DNA of 64,000 bases from JAGVSR01 sp964458265 (GCA_964458265.1 CAYWIF010000015.1:8064-72063); one strand, 5' to 3'; shown: positions 37,385 to 47,244, counted from the stretch's first letter. Notes: generated by a model not told the origin, from the letters alone. Program-made: numbers and translations.

Positions 37385-38665
37385 TCACAGTTCGAGAATG
37401 AACCGCTGCGGATCCTCGAGGCATTCCTTAACCCGCACCAGGAACGTTACCGCTTCCTTGCCGTCGACGATCCGGTGATCGTAGCTGAGCGCCAGATACA
37501 TCATCGGACGCGCCAGGATCTGCCCGTTCCTCACCACCGGCCGTTCTTCGATGCGGTGCATACCAAGAATGCCCGACTGTGGTGCATTGAGGATCGGAGT
37601 CGAAAGCATCGACCCGTAAACGCCACCGTTCGAAATCGTGAACGTGCCACCCTGCATATCCTCGATCGAAAGCTTTCCGTCCCGCGCGCGCTTGCCAAAC
37701 TCCGCGATCGTCACTTCCGTCTCGGCCAGCGACATGCGATCCGCGTCGCGCAACACCGGCACCACGAGTCCGCGCTCTGTCCCGACGGCGACGCCGATGT
37801 GGTAGTAGTTCTTGTAAATGATGTCGTCGCCGTCGATTTCGGCATTAACGGCGGGGATCTCGCGCAGGGCCTGCACGCAGGCCTTCACAAAGAAGCCCAT
37901 GAATCCGAGCTTCACGCCGTGCCGCTTCTCGAACAAGTCCTTATATTGTGCGCGCAGCCCCATCACGGCGCTCATGTCGACGTCGTTGAACGTCGTCAGC
38001 ATCGCCGCCGAATTCTGAGCGTCCTTCAGGCGACGGGCGATCGTCTGCCGCAACCGGGTCATCTTCACGCGCTCTTCCCGGCCCGGCTCACCCACCGTCG
38101 TCGGTACCCTCAATTCCTGGATCGGGACGGGTACCGGGGTCGATGGGCTTTCTCGCCTTGGCGCAACCGCGGCCGCCGGAGCCGCCTGCGGCGCGGTCTG
38201 CTTGGCCGCCGCAGCCGCGATGGCATCTTCCTTTAGGACCTGGCCACGCCGGCCCGACCCATCAACGTCTCCAGCATCGATCTGCGCTTCAGCGAGCACT
38301 TTTCGCGCCGCGGGCGCCGGCGGCGGCGCCGGTTTCGCGGGTGCAGGTTTCGCTGCCGCTGCCTTTGCGGTCTCGGCCTTCGCAGCCGGAGCGGCTTTTG
38401 CCTTTGCGGGCGGCGTCGCGGTGGCACCACCATCGTTGAGCGCGCCGAGCAACGCCCCGATCGCCACGGTCGCACCCGGCGCTACAAGGATGTCACCCAT
38501 CACGCCGGCCGCGGGTGCCGGCACTTCCACGGTTACTTTGTCCGTCTCGAGTTCGACCAGCGGCTCGTCCATTTTCACCGCTTCGCCGGGCTTCTTGAAC
38601 CAACGCCCCACCGTCGCTTCGGTGATCGACTCGCCCAGCACCGGAACCTTGATATCGATCGTCAT
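37385..38665 (-). CDS. sucB: Dihydrolipoyl succinyltransferase (2-oxoglutarate dehydrogenase E2)
   Basis: E2 core of 2-oxoglutarate dehydrogenase, 426 residues from ATG 38665 (MTIDIKVPVLGESITEATVG). The lipoyl domain carries the modified Lys in ELETDKVTVEV. An Ala/Pro/Lys-rich linker, a peripheral-subunit-binding domain (KVLAEAQIDAGDVDGSGRRG) and a catalytic domain ending SYDHRIVDGKEAVTFLV follow. One lipoyl domain only. Sits between sucA and lpd. Confidence 0.97.
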   Translation of the reverse strand: MTIDIKVPVLGESITEATVGRWFKKPGEAVKMDEPLVELETDKVTVEVPAPAAGVMGDILVAPGATVAIGALLGALNDGGATATPPAKAKAAPAAKAETAKAAAAKPAPAKPAPPPAPAARKVLAEAQIDAGDVDGSGRRGQVLKEDAIAAAAAKQTAPQAAPAAAVAPRRESPSTPVPVPIQELRVPTTVGEPGREERVKMTRLRQTIARRLKDAQNSAAMLTTFNDVDMSAVMGLRAQYKDLFEKRHGVKLGFMGFFVKACVQALREIPAVNAEIDGDDIIYKNYYHIGVAVGTERGLVVPVLRDADRMSLAETEVTIAEFGKRARDGKLSIEDMQGGTFTISNGGVYGSMLSTPILNAPQSGILGMHRIEERPVVRNGQILARPMMYLALSYDHRIVDGKEAVTFLVRVKECLEDPQRFILEL

Positions 38666-38720
38666 GCGCATCCTCGATTTGCGCCGTGCGCGGACCACAC
38701 GTCCATGCGCCCGGCGGCGG

Positions 38721-41711
38721 TTATTTGCTGCTGCCCTTCAGCGCGTCATTCACGAGCGCCGCCTGTTCGGCCAGATGTTTGCTGAGCTGGCCTGTCGCCG
38801 GCGAAGCTGCCGCCGCGCGGCCCGCATACCTCGGCCGCCGGTGAATATAGCCAAGGTGCGTCAGGACCCACTCGATGTTGGCATCCATGAAGTGCCACGC
38901 CCCCATGTTCTTCGGCTCTTCCTGGCACCAGACGATTTCGGCGAACTTGAACCGTCCCAGTTCGCTGATCAGCGCCCGTGCGGGGAATGGATAAAGCTGC
39001 TCAACGCGCAAGAGGTAAACATTGTCGATGCCCTGCTGTTCGCGCGCCTCGTAAAGATCGTAGTAAACCTTGCCGGAGCACAGCACGACCCTGACGATCT
39101 GATCGTCCGGCACGAGCGTGATCTTCTCTCCCGGCCGCGTCTGGGCGTCGTCCTGCAGAATACGATGGAAAGAAGTGTTGGGCCCCAGTTCTTCGATGCG
39201 CGACACCACCCGCTTGTGCCGCAGCAACGACTTCGGCGTCATCAGGATCAGCGGCTTGCGGAATTTGCGCAGCAACTGGCGCCGCAAAATATGGAAATAG
39301 TTCGCTGGCGTGGTGCAGTTCGCCACCTGCCAGTTGTCTTCGGCGCACAATTGCAGGAAGCGCTCCAGCCGCGCGGAGGAATGTTCCGGTCCCTGCCCCT
39401 CGAATCCGTGCGGGAGCAGACATACAAGACCCGACATGCGGAGCCATTTGCGCTCGGCGGACGACAGGAACTGATCAAAAATGACCTGCGCCCCGTTGGC
39501 GAAGTCGCCGAATTGCGCCTCCCACAACACGAGCGCGTTGGGCTCTGCCAGCGAATAGCCGTACTCGAAGCCGAGCACCGCCTCTTCCGACAGCATGGTA
39601 TTGATGACTTCGAACTTGGCTTGATCGGGTGAAACGAATTTTAGCGGCGTGTAGCGGCGCTCGCTATCCTGGTCGATCAGAACACAGTGACGCTGCGAGA
39701 AGGTTCCCCGTTCGCTGTCCTGGCCCGAAAGCCGGACGGGATAACCTTCCTTCAGGAGCGTTCCGAACGACAGCGCCTCCGCCATCGCCCAGTCGATCCC
39801 CTGCCCGCTTTCGACCATCTCGCGCCGCCGCTCCATCAGCTTCACGATCGTTTTGTGCGCATCAAACTCGTTCGGGATCGCCGTGATCTGCCGGCCCACA
39901 TGGCGCAGCGCTTCACCTGCCACGCCGGTCGCCGTCGCCATGTCGTCTTCGCCGGCCCGTTCGAAGCCCGACCACCGGCCGTCAAGCCAGTCTGCCTTGT
40001 TGGGCTTATAGGTGTCGGCCGCCCCGAATTCATCGTCGAGCCGCGCACGCACGGAGCCCCGCATATCCTCAACTTCGCCCTGTGCAATCACGCCCTCTTC
40101 GACGAGACGCTGACCGTAAACCTCGACGACCGTGGGATGCGCCTTGATCTTTTTATACATCAGCGGCTGCGTGAACATCGGCTCGTCGCTCTCGTTGTGA
40201 CCGAAGCGGCGATAGCAAAACATGTCGATGACGACCGGCTTCTGGAACCGTTGCCGGAACTCAATCGCGATCTTCGCGCAATGCACGACCGCCTCTGGGT
40301 CGTCGCCGTTCACATGCAGGATGGGCGCTTCGATCATGCGCGCGACGTCGGAACAGTATGGCGACGAACGCGAATACCGCGGACTGGTGGTAAAGCCGAT
40401 CTGATTGTTGATGATGAAGTGGATCGAACCGCCCGTCCGGTGTCCCTTCAATCCCGAAAGCCCGAAACATTCGGCAACCACGCCCTGGCCCGCGAACGCT
40501 GCATCGCCGTGAATGAGCAGCGGCAGGATCGGCGACCGGTCCGAAGGATCGCACCCATATTGATCCTGCTTCGCGCGGACCTTTCCCAGCACCACAGGAT
40601 CGACGATTTCCAGATGCGATGGGTTTGCCGTGAGCGACAAGTGCACATTGTTGCCGTCGAATGACCGGTCGGAGGAGGCACCCAAATGGTATTTGACGTC
40701 GCCCGAACCTTCCACGTCGTCAGGCTTGAACGACCCGCCCTTGAATTCGTTGAAAATCGCCCGCAGCGGCTTGCCGAGAACGTTGCCGAGCACGTTCAGA
40801 CGTCCACGATGCGCCATCCCAAAGACGATCTCAGCAACGCCGAGTTGCCCACCGCGCTTGATGATCTGCTCCAACGCGGGGATCATCGCCTCGCCGCCGT
40901 CCAGCCCGAACCGCTTCGTCCCGGTATACTTGAGATCGCAAAACTTCTCGAAGAGTTCGGTCTCGATTAGCTTGTTGAGAATGGCGCGTTTGCCGGGCAC
41001 CGTGAAGTTGATGCCTTTCTCCTCGCCCTCAACCCGCTGCTGCAGCCACGATTTCTGCGCCGGGTTCGTAATGTGCATGAACTGAAAGCCGATTTTCCGG
41101 CAATAGGTCCGCCGCAATATCGACAGCACTTGCCGGATGGTCGCAAATTCTAGGCCCAGATAGCGATCGAGGAACACCGGCCGGTCGAGATCGGCCTCTG
41201 TGAAGCCATACGTTTCGGCGCGCAGTTCCTTGTGGACATTGCGTTCTGCAATGCCGAGCGGATCAAGATCGGCCGCCAAGTGCCCCATGACGCGATAGGC
41301 GCGTATCAGCATTAATGCGCGGATCGAATCCTGCGTCGCCCGGACCGACGCCGCCGGCGAAAGTTCGATGCCGGCCTCGTGCGCCCGTTGGTGCAGACGC
41401 GTGCGCAACTGCGGTTCGCCCGGACCCTCGTCCCCCGTCAGCGCTGCAATCATCTCGTCGTGCTGCATCAGCTCCGAAAGCGGAATGCCCCACGAAGGCC
41501 CGCCGTTGCCACCGGTCACCGGGATCAACTGATCGTCGCTGCGCGGCCGCTGATGGTCTTCCTTCAGACTTTCGAAGAAATGGCGCCACTCATCCGAGAC
41601 CGACCCCGGATTGCGCGCGTACTGCTCCTGCATCTCTTCGATGTAGGGGGCATTCGTGCCCTGCAGAAACGACGTCTTGAGAAACTGCTCATTGCGCGCG
41701 TGGCGTGTCAT
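38721..41711 (-). CDS. sucA: 2-oxoglutarate dehydrogenase E1 component
   Basis: Thiamine-diphosphate decarboxylase that converts 2-oxoglutarate to the succinyl-lipoyl intermediate. 996 residues. It has the N-terminal E2-binding region (SFLQGTNAPYIEEMQEQYAR), the active-site region GMAHRGRLNVLGNVLGKPLR, and the cofactor-binding stretch IHGDAAFAGQGVVAECFGLS. Length fits the family. It follows sucD after a terminator-containing 294-base spacer, so it may have its own promoter. Confidence 0.98.
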   Translation of the reverse strand: MTRHARNEQFLKTSFLQGTNAPYIEEMQEQYARNPGSVSDEWRHFFESLKEDHQRPRSDDQLIPVTGGNGGPSWGIPLSELMQHDEMIAALTGDEGPGEPQLRTRLHQRAHEAGIELSPAASVRATQDSIRALMLIRAYRVMGHLAADLDPLGIAERNVHKELRAETYGFTEADLDRPVFLDRYLGLEFATIRQVLSILRRTYCRKIGFQFMHITNPAQKSWLQQRVEGEEKGINFTVPGKRAILNKLIETELFEKFCDLKYTGTKRFGLDGGEAMIPALEQIIKRGGQLGVAEIVFGMAHRGRLNVLGNVLGKPLRAIFNEFKGGSFKPDDVEGSGDVKYHLGASSDRSFDGNNVHLSLTANPSHLEIVDPVVLGKVRAKQDQYGCDPSDRSPILPLLIHGDAAFAGQGVVAECFGLSGLKGHRTGGSIHFIINNQIGFTTSPRYSRSSPYCSDVARMIEAPILHVNGDDPEAVVHCAKIAIEFRQRFQKPVVIDMFCYRRFGHNESDEPMFTQPLMYKKIKAHPTVVEVYGQRLVEEGVIAQGEVEDMRGSVRARLDDEFGAADTYKPNKADWLDGRWSGFERAGEDDMATATGVAGEALRHVGRQITAIPNEFDAHKTIVKLMERRREMVESGQGIDWAMAEALSFGTLLKEGYPVRLSGQDSERGTFSQRHCVLIDQDSERRYTPLKFVSPDQAKFEVINTMLSEEAVLGFEYGYSLAEPNALVLWEAQFGDFANGAQVIFDQFLSSAERKWLRMSGLVCLLPHGFEGQGPEHSSARLERFLQLCAEDNWQVANCTTPANYFHILRRQLLRKFRKPLILMTPKSLLRHKRVVSRIEELGPNTSFHRILQDDAQTRPGEKITLVPDDQIVRVVLCSGKVYYDLYEAREQQGIDNVYLLRVEQLYPFPARALISELGRFKFAEIVWCQEEPKNMGAWHFMDANIEWVLTHLGYIHRRPRYAGRAAAASPATGQLSKHLAEQAALVNDALKGSSK

Positions 41712-41937
41712 TTTTGATGTCCTGAACGGAACCCGGCTGAGGTGCCAGCCGTCGATCTAGCGGGCAATACGCACATCACTGGGCTGCGACGGATGACTGG
41801 TCAGACTACTCAGAATACGACGTCAAACGGCCATGCTGCACCGCAGCGCTCAAGACCCTACTCCCTTTGCGTTTGTGTTTTAAGACCCTCCAAAGTGCAG
41901 GTCGGGCCCTATTTTCAGGCATCTTGCGGTTGCATGT

Positions 41938-41982
41938 CAAAAATGATGCGGCGCCGCAGGCATTCTGCCCACGGCGCCGCTT
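41938..41982 (-). terminator. Intrinsic terminator after sucD
   Basis: On the minus strand GCGGCGCCG pairs with CGGCGCCGC, with an inner GGCA/TGCC pairing, then ATCATTTTTGACA. It is 24 bases past the sucD stop and would separate zapE-mdh-sucCD from sucAB-lpd transcripts, at least in part. Confidence 0.82.
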
Positions 41983-42005
41983 GAACTGACCGTAAGTCGA
42001 GTTGC

Positions 42006-42905
42006 CTACTTGCCGAGGACTTTGAGCAAGGTCGTTCCGAGCGCCGCCGGGCTGTCGGCCATGGCCACACCCGCCTTTTGCATCGCCTCGATCTTGTCTT
42101 CGGCTTTGCCCTTCCCACCCGAGATAATCGCACCGGCATGACCCATGCGCCGCCCAGGAGGGGCCGACGCCCCGGCAATGAATCCTGCCATCGGCTTCTT
42201 GCGGCCCTTCTTCGCCTGAGCCATCAGCCACTCGGCCGCTTCTTCTTCGGCTGAACCGCCGATTTCGCCGATCATAATGATCGACGTCGTTTCCGGGTCA
42301 TTGAGGAACAAGTCGAGCACGTCGATGAATTCCGTGCCCTTTACAGGGTCGCCACCGATGCCCACCGCCGTCGTCTGGCCGAGCTTGGCATCCGTCGTCT
42401 GCTTCACGGCCTCATATGTCAGTGTGCCGGAACGCGATACGACACCGACCGACCCCTTGGAAAAGATGTTCCCCGGCATGATACCGATTTTGCACTGACC
42501 AGGCGTCAGCACGCCGGGGCAGTTGGGTCCCACGAGGCGCGACTTCGAACCCGTGAGCGCGCGCTTCACGCGGATCATGTCGATGACCGGAATGCCTTCC
42601 GTGATGCAGACAATGAGCGGGATCTCCGCATCGATGGCTTCCAGAATGGCGTCCGCTGCAAACGGCGGCGGAACATAGATGGCACTCGCCGTCGCGCCCG
42701 TTTTCTCTTTCGCTTCCAGCACCGTATTGAACATCGGCACGTCGGCAAGCTCTGCGTCGGGATGGTTCGTCCCGCCTTTGCCCGGTGTCACGCCGCCGGC
42801 GATCTTCGTGCCGTAAGCCTTCGCCTGCTTGGTGTGAAACGTTCCCTGGCTGCCGGTGATGCCCTGACAGATGGTAATTGTGGTCTTATCGACGAGTACG
42901 GACAT
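42006..42905 (-). CDS. sucD: Succinyl-CoA synthetase alpha subunit
   Basis: Substrate-level phosphorylation step of the TCA cycle. 299 residues; CoA-binding GITGSQGTFHTKQAKAYGTK, then LVGPNCPGVLTPGQCKIGIM, and the phosphohistidine in GRRMGHAGAIISGGKG. Two bases separate it from sucC, so the two subunits are co-translated. Confidence 0.98.
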   Translation of the reverse strand: MSVLVDKTTITICQGITGSQGTFHTKQAKAYGTKIAGGVTPGKGGTNHPDAELADVPMFNTVLEAKEKTGATASAIYVPPPFAADAILEAIDAEIPLIVCITEGIPVIDMIRVKRALTGSKSRLVGPNCPGVLTPGQCKIGIMPGNIFSKGSVGVVSRSGTLTYEAVKQTTDAKLGQTTAVGIGGDPVKGTEFIDVLDLFLNDPETTSIIMIGEIGGSAEEEAAEWLMAQAKKGRKKPMAGFIAGASAPPGRRMGHAGAIISGGKGKAEDKIEAMQKAGVAMADSPAALGTTLLKVLGK

Positions 42906-42907
42906 GA

Positions 42908-44107
42908 TCAGGCAACCTTCTTGACTTCATCGGTGATCTTGCGGGCGGCATCGGCGAGATCGTCCGCGGGGACGATCTTCAGACCGGATTCGGCAAGCAT
43001 CTTCTTGCCCAGTTCGACGTTCGTGCCTTCCAGGCGCACGACGAGCGGAACGGTGATCGCCATTTCGCGTGCGGCCGCGATCACGCCCTCCGCGATGATG
43101 TCGCAACGCATGATGCCGCCGAAAATATTGACCAGAATGCCTTTCACCGCCGGATCGGCAAGGATCAGCTTGAAGGCTTCCCTGACCTTTTCCTTCGAAG
43201 CGCCGCCACCAACATCGAGGAAGTTGGCCGGCTCCGCGCCGTAAAGCTTGATAATATCCATCGTCGCCATGGCAAGACCGGCGCCGTTGACGAGACAGCC
43301 GATATTGCCGTCGAGCTTGATGAACGCCAGATCGTGCTTCGAAGCCTCGATCTCGCTCGGCTCCTCTTCCGTGATGTCGCGGTAGGCGACGATCTCGGGG
43401 TGCCGGAAGAGGGCGTTCGAATCAAAGTTCATCTTGCCGTCGAGCGCAATCAGGTGGCCCTCTTTGGTCACCACCAGCGGATTGATCTCCAGAAGGCTCA
43501 TGTCCTTCTCAAGGAACATCCGATAGAGGTTGGCCGCCGTCGCCTGCATCTGCTTGGCAGCTTCGCCCTTAAGCCCCAGCGCGAAGGCAAGCTTGCGGCC
43601 GTGAAAGGGTTGGAAACCTGACGCCGGATCGACCGACATGGTCAGGATCTTTTCCGGCGTATCGTGCGCCACTTTCTCAATGTCCATCCCGCCTTCGGTG
43701 GAGGCGATGAACGCGACGCGCGAGGTCGCGCGGTCGACGAGCATGGAAAGATAAAGTTCCTTGTCGATCGCCGTGCCGTCTTCGACGTAGAGACGCCGAA
43801 CGACCCGCCCCGCCTCGCCCGTCTGGATCGTGACCAGCGTCCGGCCGAGCATCTCGCCTGCGAACTGCTTCACCTCCTCGATCGACTTCGCAAGCCGGAC
43901 ACCGCCCTTTTCACCGGCCTCCTTCTCCTTGAAGGTCCCCTTGCCGCGACCGCCGGCGTGGATCTGTGCCTTGACGACCCAGACCGGTCCCGGGAGCTGC
44001 TTGGCGGCGTCAACCGCTTCCTCGACCGTAAACGCTGCACCGCCTTTGCCGGTCGGGATGCCGTACTGGCGATATAGCTCCTTCGCCTGATGCTCGTGGA
44101 TATTCAT
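42908..44107 (-). CDS. sucC: Succinyl-CoA synthetase beta subunit
   Basis: Nucleotide-binding subunit, 399 residues. ATP-grasp fold begins MNIHEHQAKELYRQYGIPTG; VVKAQIHAGGRGKGTFKEKE is the ATP-binding stretch, and NIFGGIMRCDIIAEGVIAA interacts with the phosphohistidine of SucD. Follows mdh by about 150 bases. Confidence 0.98.
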   Translation of the reverse strand: MNIHEHQAKELYRQYGIPTGKGGAAFTVEEAVDAAKQLPGPVWVVKAQIHAGGRGKGTFKEKEAGEKGGVRLAKSIEEVKQFAGEMLGRTLVTIQTGEAGRVVRRLYVEDGTAIDKELYLSMLVDRATSRVAFIASTEGGMDIEKVAHDTPEKILTMSVDPASGFQPFHGRKLAFALGLKGEAAKQMQATAANLYRMFLEKDMSLLEINPLVVTKEGHLIALDGKMNFDSNALFRHPEIVAYRDITEEEPSEIEASKHDLAFIKLDGNIGCLVNGAGLAMATMDIIKLYGAEPANFLDVGGGASKEKVREAFKLILADPAVKGILVNIFGGIMRCDIIAEGVIAAAREMAITVPLVVRLEGTNVELGKKMLAESGLKIVPADDLADAARKITDEVKKVA

Positions 44108-44255
44108 GGCGCTCCTGGACGATCTCTATTGTGGATGAATGACGGCGTGTTTAATCGCGGACTTGATCCTCCGGCCACCCCCGAACGGGCCGCCCGGGCC
44201 TACCCTGTCGGGCATTGCGGCGATGTGGCTGGGACCGCGGATCAGGGTTCGGGAA

Positions 44256-45221
44256 TTAGGCGCCCAAGGGCGGGTTGACCTGCACGCAGGCGTCCACGAG
44301 ACCCTTCACGCTCTCCACCGACCGCATCAGCATCTGCCGCTCGGACGAATTGAGATCGATTTCCACGATCCGCTCCACCCCGCCCGATCCGATGATCACC
44401 GGCACGCCGACATAAAGTCCCTTTACCCCATATTCTCCATTGAGATAGGCGGCGCAGGGCAGGACGCGCTTTTTGTCCTTGAGGAAGCTCTCGGCCATGG
44501 CGATGGCCGACGCTGCGGGGGCATAGTAGGCCGATCCGGTCTTCAAAAGCGCGACGATCTCGCCACCGCCCTTGCGCGTCCGGTCCACGATTTCGTCGAC
44601 CCGCGCCTGCTGAATCCAGCCCATTTTGACCAGATCGGGCAGCGGCACCCCGCCGACCGTCGAATATCGGACCAGCGGTACCATGTCGTCCCCGTGCCCG
44701 CCCAGCACGAATGCCGCCACGTCTTCGACCGACACTTTGAATTCGTCAGCCAGGAAATGCCGGAACCGGGCCGTATCCAAAACACCGGCCATCCCGCAAA
44801 CCATGTTGCGCGGCAAACCTGAGAACTTTTGCAAGGCCCACACCATCGCATCGAGTGGGTTCGTGATGCAGATCACAAATGCATTGGGGGCATATTTCTT
44901 GATGCCCGCGCCGACCTGCTCCATCACCTTCAGATTGATGCCGATGAGATCGTCGCGGCTCATTCCCGGCTTGCGCGGCACGCCGGCCGTGACGATGCAG
45001 ACGCTGGCACCCTCAATGTCCGAATAGGCATTGGTGCCTTTCAAATGGCAGTCGAACCCTTCCACCGCTCCGGATTGCGCGATGTCGAGCGACTTGCCCT
45101 GCGGAAGTCCCTCAGCGATGTCGAACAGCACCACATCGCCAAGCTCCTTGAGCCCGATGAGGTGGGCCAGCGTCCCACCGATCATGCCGCCGCCAATCAG
45201 GGCAATCTTCGTACGCGCCAT
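44256..45221 (-). CDS. mdh: Malate dehydrogenase (lactate-dehydrogenase-like type)
   Basis: NAD-dependent malate/oxaloacetate interconversion, 321 residues. NAD motif ALIGGGMIGGTLAHLIG; substrate-binding GVPRKPGMSRDDLIGIN with Arg; catalytic His in VLGGHGDDMVPL. This is the MDH type common in alphaproteobacteria, not the gamma-type MDH. Between zapE and sucC. Confidence 0.97.
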   Translation of the reverse strand: MARTKIALIGGGMIGGTLAHLIGLKELGDVVLFDIAEGLPQGKSLDIAQSGAVEGFDCHLKGTNAYSDIEGASVCIVTAGVPRKPGMSRDDLIGINLKVMEQVGAGIKKYAPNAFVICITNPLDAMVWALQKFSGLPRNMVCGMAGVLDTARFRHFLADEFKVSVEDVAAFVLGGHGDDMVPLVRYSTVGGVPLPDLVKMGWIQQARVDEIVDRTRKGGGEIVALLKTGSAYYAPAASAIAMAESFLKDKKRVLPCAAYLNGEYGVKGLYVGVPVIIGSGGVERIVEIDLNSSERQMLMRSVESVKGLVDACVQVNPPLGA

Positions 45222-45396
45222 CGCAAACCAATCTCCCCAGTCAATCCCGCGGTTCAGCCGCGGACCCGAATTTCAAATGCGTGACCTTTGCCCTGCCATT
45301 CCGCAGATGCGAAGGCAACCTGTCCGTTCGTAGGCCGAAACCAGCGTCCCCTCAAGCCATAAGGGAGGCCCAGGCGGCACTGCGGCCGGCGCGGAC

Positions 45397-46515
45397 TCAC
45401 GGATCCATGCGCGCGGCTACCCGTTCCGTGAGGTACGCCTCGCTGCGCATCTCCATCAGCCGCGACGCTGTCCTGACAAACAGATCAGCGCCGTCCCCAT
45501 CCAAGTAGAGCTTGTCCGGCTCTGCCGCAGCGGAGGCGACCAGGAACGTCCCACGATCATAGAGTGTATCTATAAGCGTAATGAACCGGCGCGCCTCGTT
45601 GCGCCGGTCCGGCGTGAGCAGCGGGATGTCCTCGACGATGATGGTCGGAAAAGTCCGCGCGATGGCAAGGTAGTCCGGACCCGCCAGCGGCTGCGCGCAC
45701 AGATCGGCGAACGAGAACCGCGCGACCCCGGCCGCCGCCGCGGGCACCTTGATCATCCGCCCGTTGCATGCGACCTCGGCCGTCCCGCTCTCGCCCGCAC
45801 CGGCAAGTCCTGCCCAGATCGCATCGATCGCTGCCTTCGCGGTCGCATCGGCTGGATGAAAATAAAGCTGCCGCCCCTGCAGCTTGTCGAGCCGGTAGTC
45901 TTTTTCCGCGTCAACGTGGAGGACCTCGAGCCGCTCCTCCAGCATAGCGACAAAAGGCAGGAAAAGCTGGCGATTGAGTCCATTCCAGTAGAGCCGGTCC
46001 GGCGGCACGTTCGACGTTGCGACCACCACCACGCCCCGTTCAAACAGGGCCTTGAAGAGCCGTCCGAGGATCATCGCATCCGCGATATCGGTGACATGAA
46101 ACTCATCGAAACACAGTAGCTGAGCTTCGCCCGCGATCTCCGCGGCAACATACGGGATTGGATCGCCGTCGGTCGTCGCCCGTCCGCGCGCAATGCGCTC
46201 GTGAGCCTCCGCCATGAACTGATGGAAGTGAACGCGCCGTCGCGGACTGAACCCCACGGTCAGGTGGAACAGGTCCATCAGCATTGTCTTGCCGCCGCCG
46301 ACCGCCCCCCAAATGTAAAGGCCGCGCGGAGTAGGGGGCGTGCTGCGCTTCGTGACGCGAAAGATGGAGCGTCGCGATCCGCGTTCGGAACGATGCTCTT
46401 CGAGCAACGTCGCAAGCTCATCGAGACGCTCGGCGATGCGCGCTTGTGCCGAATCGTTTTCGATCTGGCCCGCTGCTACTCTTTGCTGATAGTATTGCCA
46501 AACGCGGCCCGGCAT
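45397..46515 (-). CDS. zapE: Cell division protein ZapE (AFG1-like ATPase)
   Basis: ATPase that binds the FtsZ ring under stress, also known as AFG1-like. 372 residues; Walker A in WGAVGGGKTMLMDLFH, Walker B in LLCFDEFHVTDIADAM, and the family's VVVATSNVPPDRLY. I chose the ATG at 46515 (AGGG six bases upstream) over a GTG at 46539. First gene of the zapE-mdh-suc-lpd set. A tandem hairpin array begins about 70 bases upstream of its start. Confidence 0.93.
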   Translation of the reverse strand: MPGRVWQYYQQRVAAGQIENDSAQARIAERLDELATLLEEHRSERGSRRSIFRVTKRSTPPTPRGLYIWGAVGGGKTMLMDLFHLTVGFSPRRRVHFHQFMAEAHERIARGRATTDGDPIPYVAAEIAGEAQLLCFDEFHVTDIADAMILGRLFKALFERGVVVVATSNVPPDRLYWNGLNRQLFLPFVAMLEERLEVLHVDAEKDYRLDKLQGRQLYFHPADATAKAAIDAIWAGLAGAGESGTAEVACNGRMIKVPAAAAGVARFSFADLCAQPLAGPDYLAIARTFPTIIVEDIPLLTPDRRNEARRFITLIDTLYDRGTFLVASAAAEPDKLYLDGDGADLFVRTASRLMEMRSEAYLTERVAARMDP

Positions 46516-46587
46516 CCTGCACCCTTTTGTACGTTGCACGAGCTAGCCTCATTCTCGTCACGCGGAGCAAGCACCTCGTGACGGTAT

Positions 46588-46868
46588 GCCCCACACACGC
46601 TTGCGCAGTGTGGGCGGCAAGTATGCCCCACACCCGCTTGCGGAGTGTGGGCGACAAGACCACCCCACACCCGCTTGCGGAGTGTGGTCAGCAAGAGCGC
46701 CCCACCCCCATGCGGAGTGAAGGCCACAACAGATCCCCTCCCCGGCTTGCCGAGTGAGGGTAGCAACAGAGTCCCACACCGGTTTACCGAGTGTGGGCAT
46801 CAAGAGCCCCACACCGGTTTACCGAGTGTGGGCTTCAAGAGAGCCCCTCACCGGTCCGCTGGTGCGAG
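46588..46868. repeat. Tandem array of eight 35-37 bp hairpin units
   Basis: Units anchored on CCCAC or CCCTC begin at 46590, 46627, 46664, 46701, 46736, 46773, 46808 and 46845 (steps 37, 37, 37, 35, 37, 35, 37). Units 2 and 3 have outer arm CCCACAC/GTGTGG, inner arm CCGC/GCGG, loop TT and one bulged A. Unit 5 has inner arm CGGC/GCCG and outer CCCTC/GAGGG. Units 6 and 7 have inner CGGT/ACCG. Thus arms change together while pairing is kept. As RNA, units 1, 2, 3 and 5 would close on a CUUG tetraloop. Units 4 and 8 are degraded. Short linkers resemble CAAGAG. Confidence 0.9.
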
Positions 46869-47231
46869 ACACGTGACGTGCAGCATACCCGGCCCAACCT
46901 CAGAGCCGTTTCGCGGTCTGCATGTCGGGCAGGGATCGAAGCAGAGATGCCGGCTGCGGTTACGCGCAGAACGCCATCGAAGCGATGCGCAAGTGAAGAA
47001 CACGCTCCGGCACGCGACAGTGCACGGCGCGCGATCGAAAGGTGATGATGACCTGTGGATGAGTGAGGTTACGGGAGAGAATGCAGTCACGAATTCCATC
47101 GAAAGAAGAGTCGCCTGACAAGCTTCACTTCAGTTGAATTCGCCGAATGGCAATCTAGACCCCCGGAATCGCTCAAAAATTGCGGCGTTTCCGCCACACT
47201 TTCCGCAATTGGACAAAAATATCGATGTGAA
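46869..47231. other. Gene-free spacer between hairpin array and histone-like gene
   Basis: About 360 bases with no supported gene. G+C drops from left to right, and from about 47160 the sequence becomes AT-rich, as expected for the promoter of the histone-like gene. Apparent open frames across the array are only the period of the repeat. Confidence 0.5.
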
Positions 47232-47244
47232 ATCGAAATTCGAT
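47232..47244. promoter_or_regulatory. Palindrome ATCGAA-A-TTCGAT
   Basis: Perfect 6+6 dyad with a one-base centre, upstream of the 40-residue basic protein gene. It shares the half-site ATCGAA/TTCGAT with a second dyad 39 bases further on, suggesting a paired operator. Regulator unknown. Confidence 0.5.

Noticed and set aside
46588..46868. CRISPR array
   Set aside because: Linkers of about 10 bases are similar to each other and too short for spacers; each unit is one hairpin with variable arms, and no cas genes are present.
46645..47118. Open frame with repeated peptides across the hairpin array
   Set aside because: Its peptide repeats only reflect the 37-bp period; the 35-bp steps shift the frame, and no start signal or domain exists.
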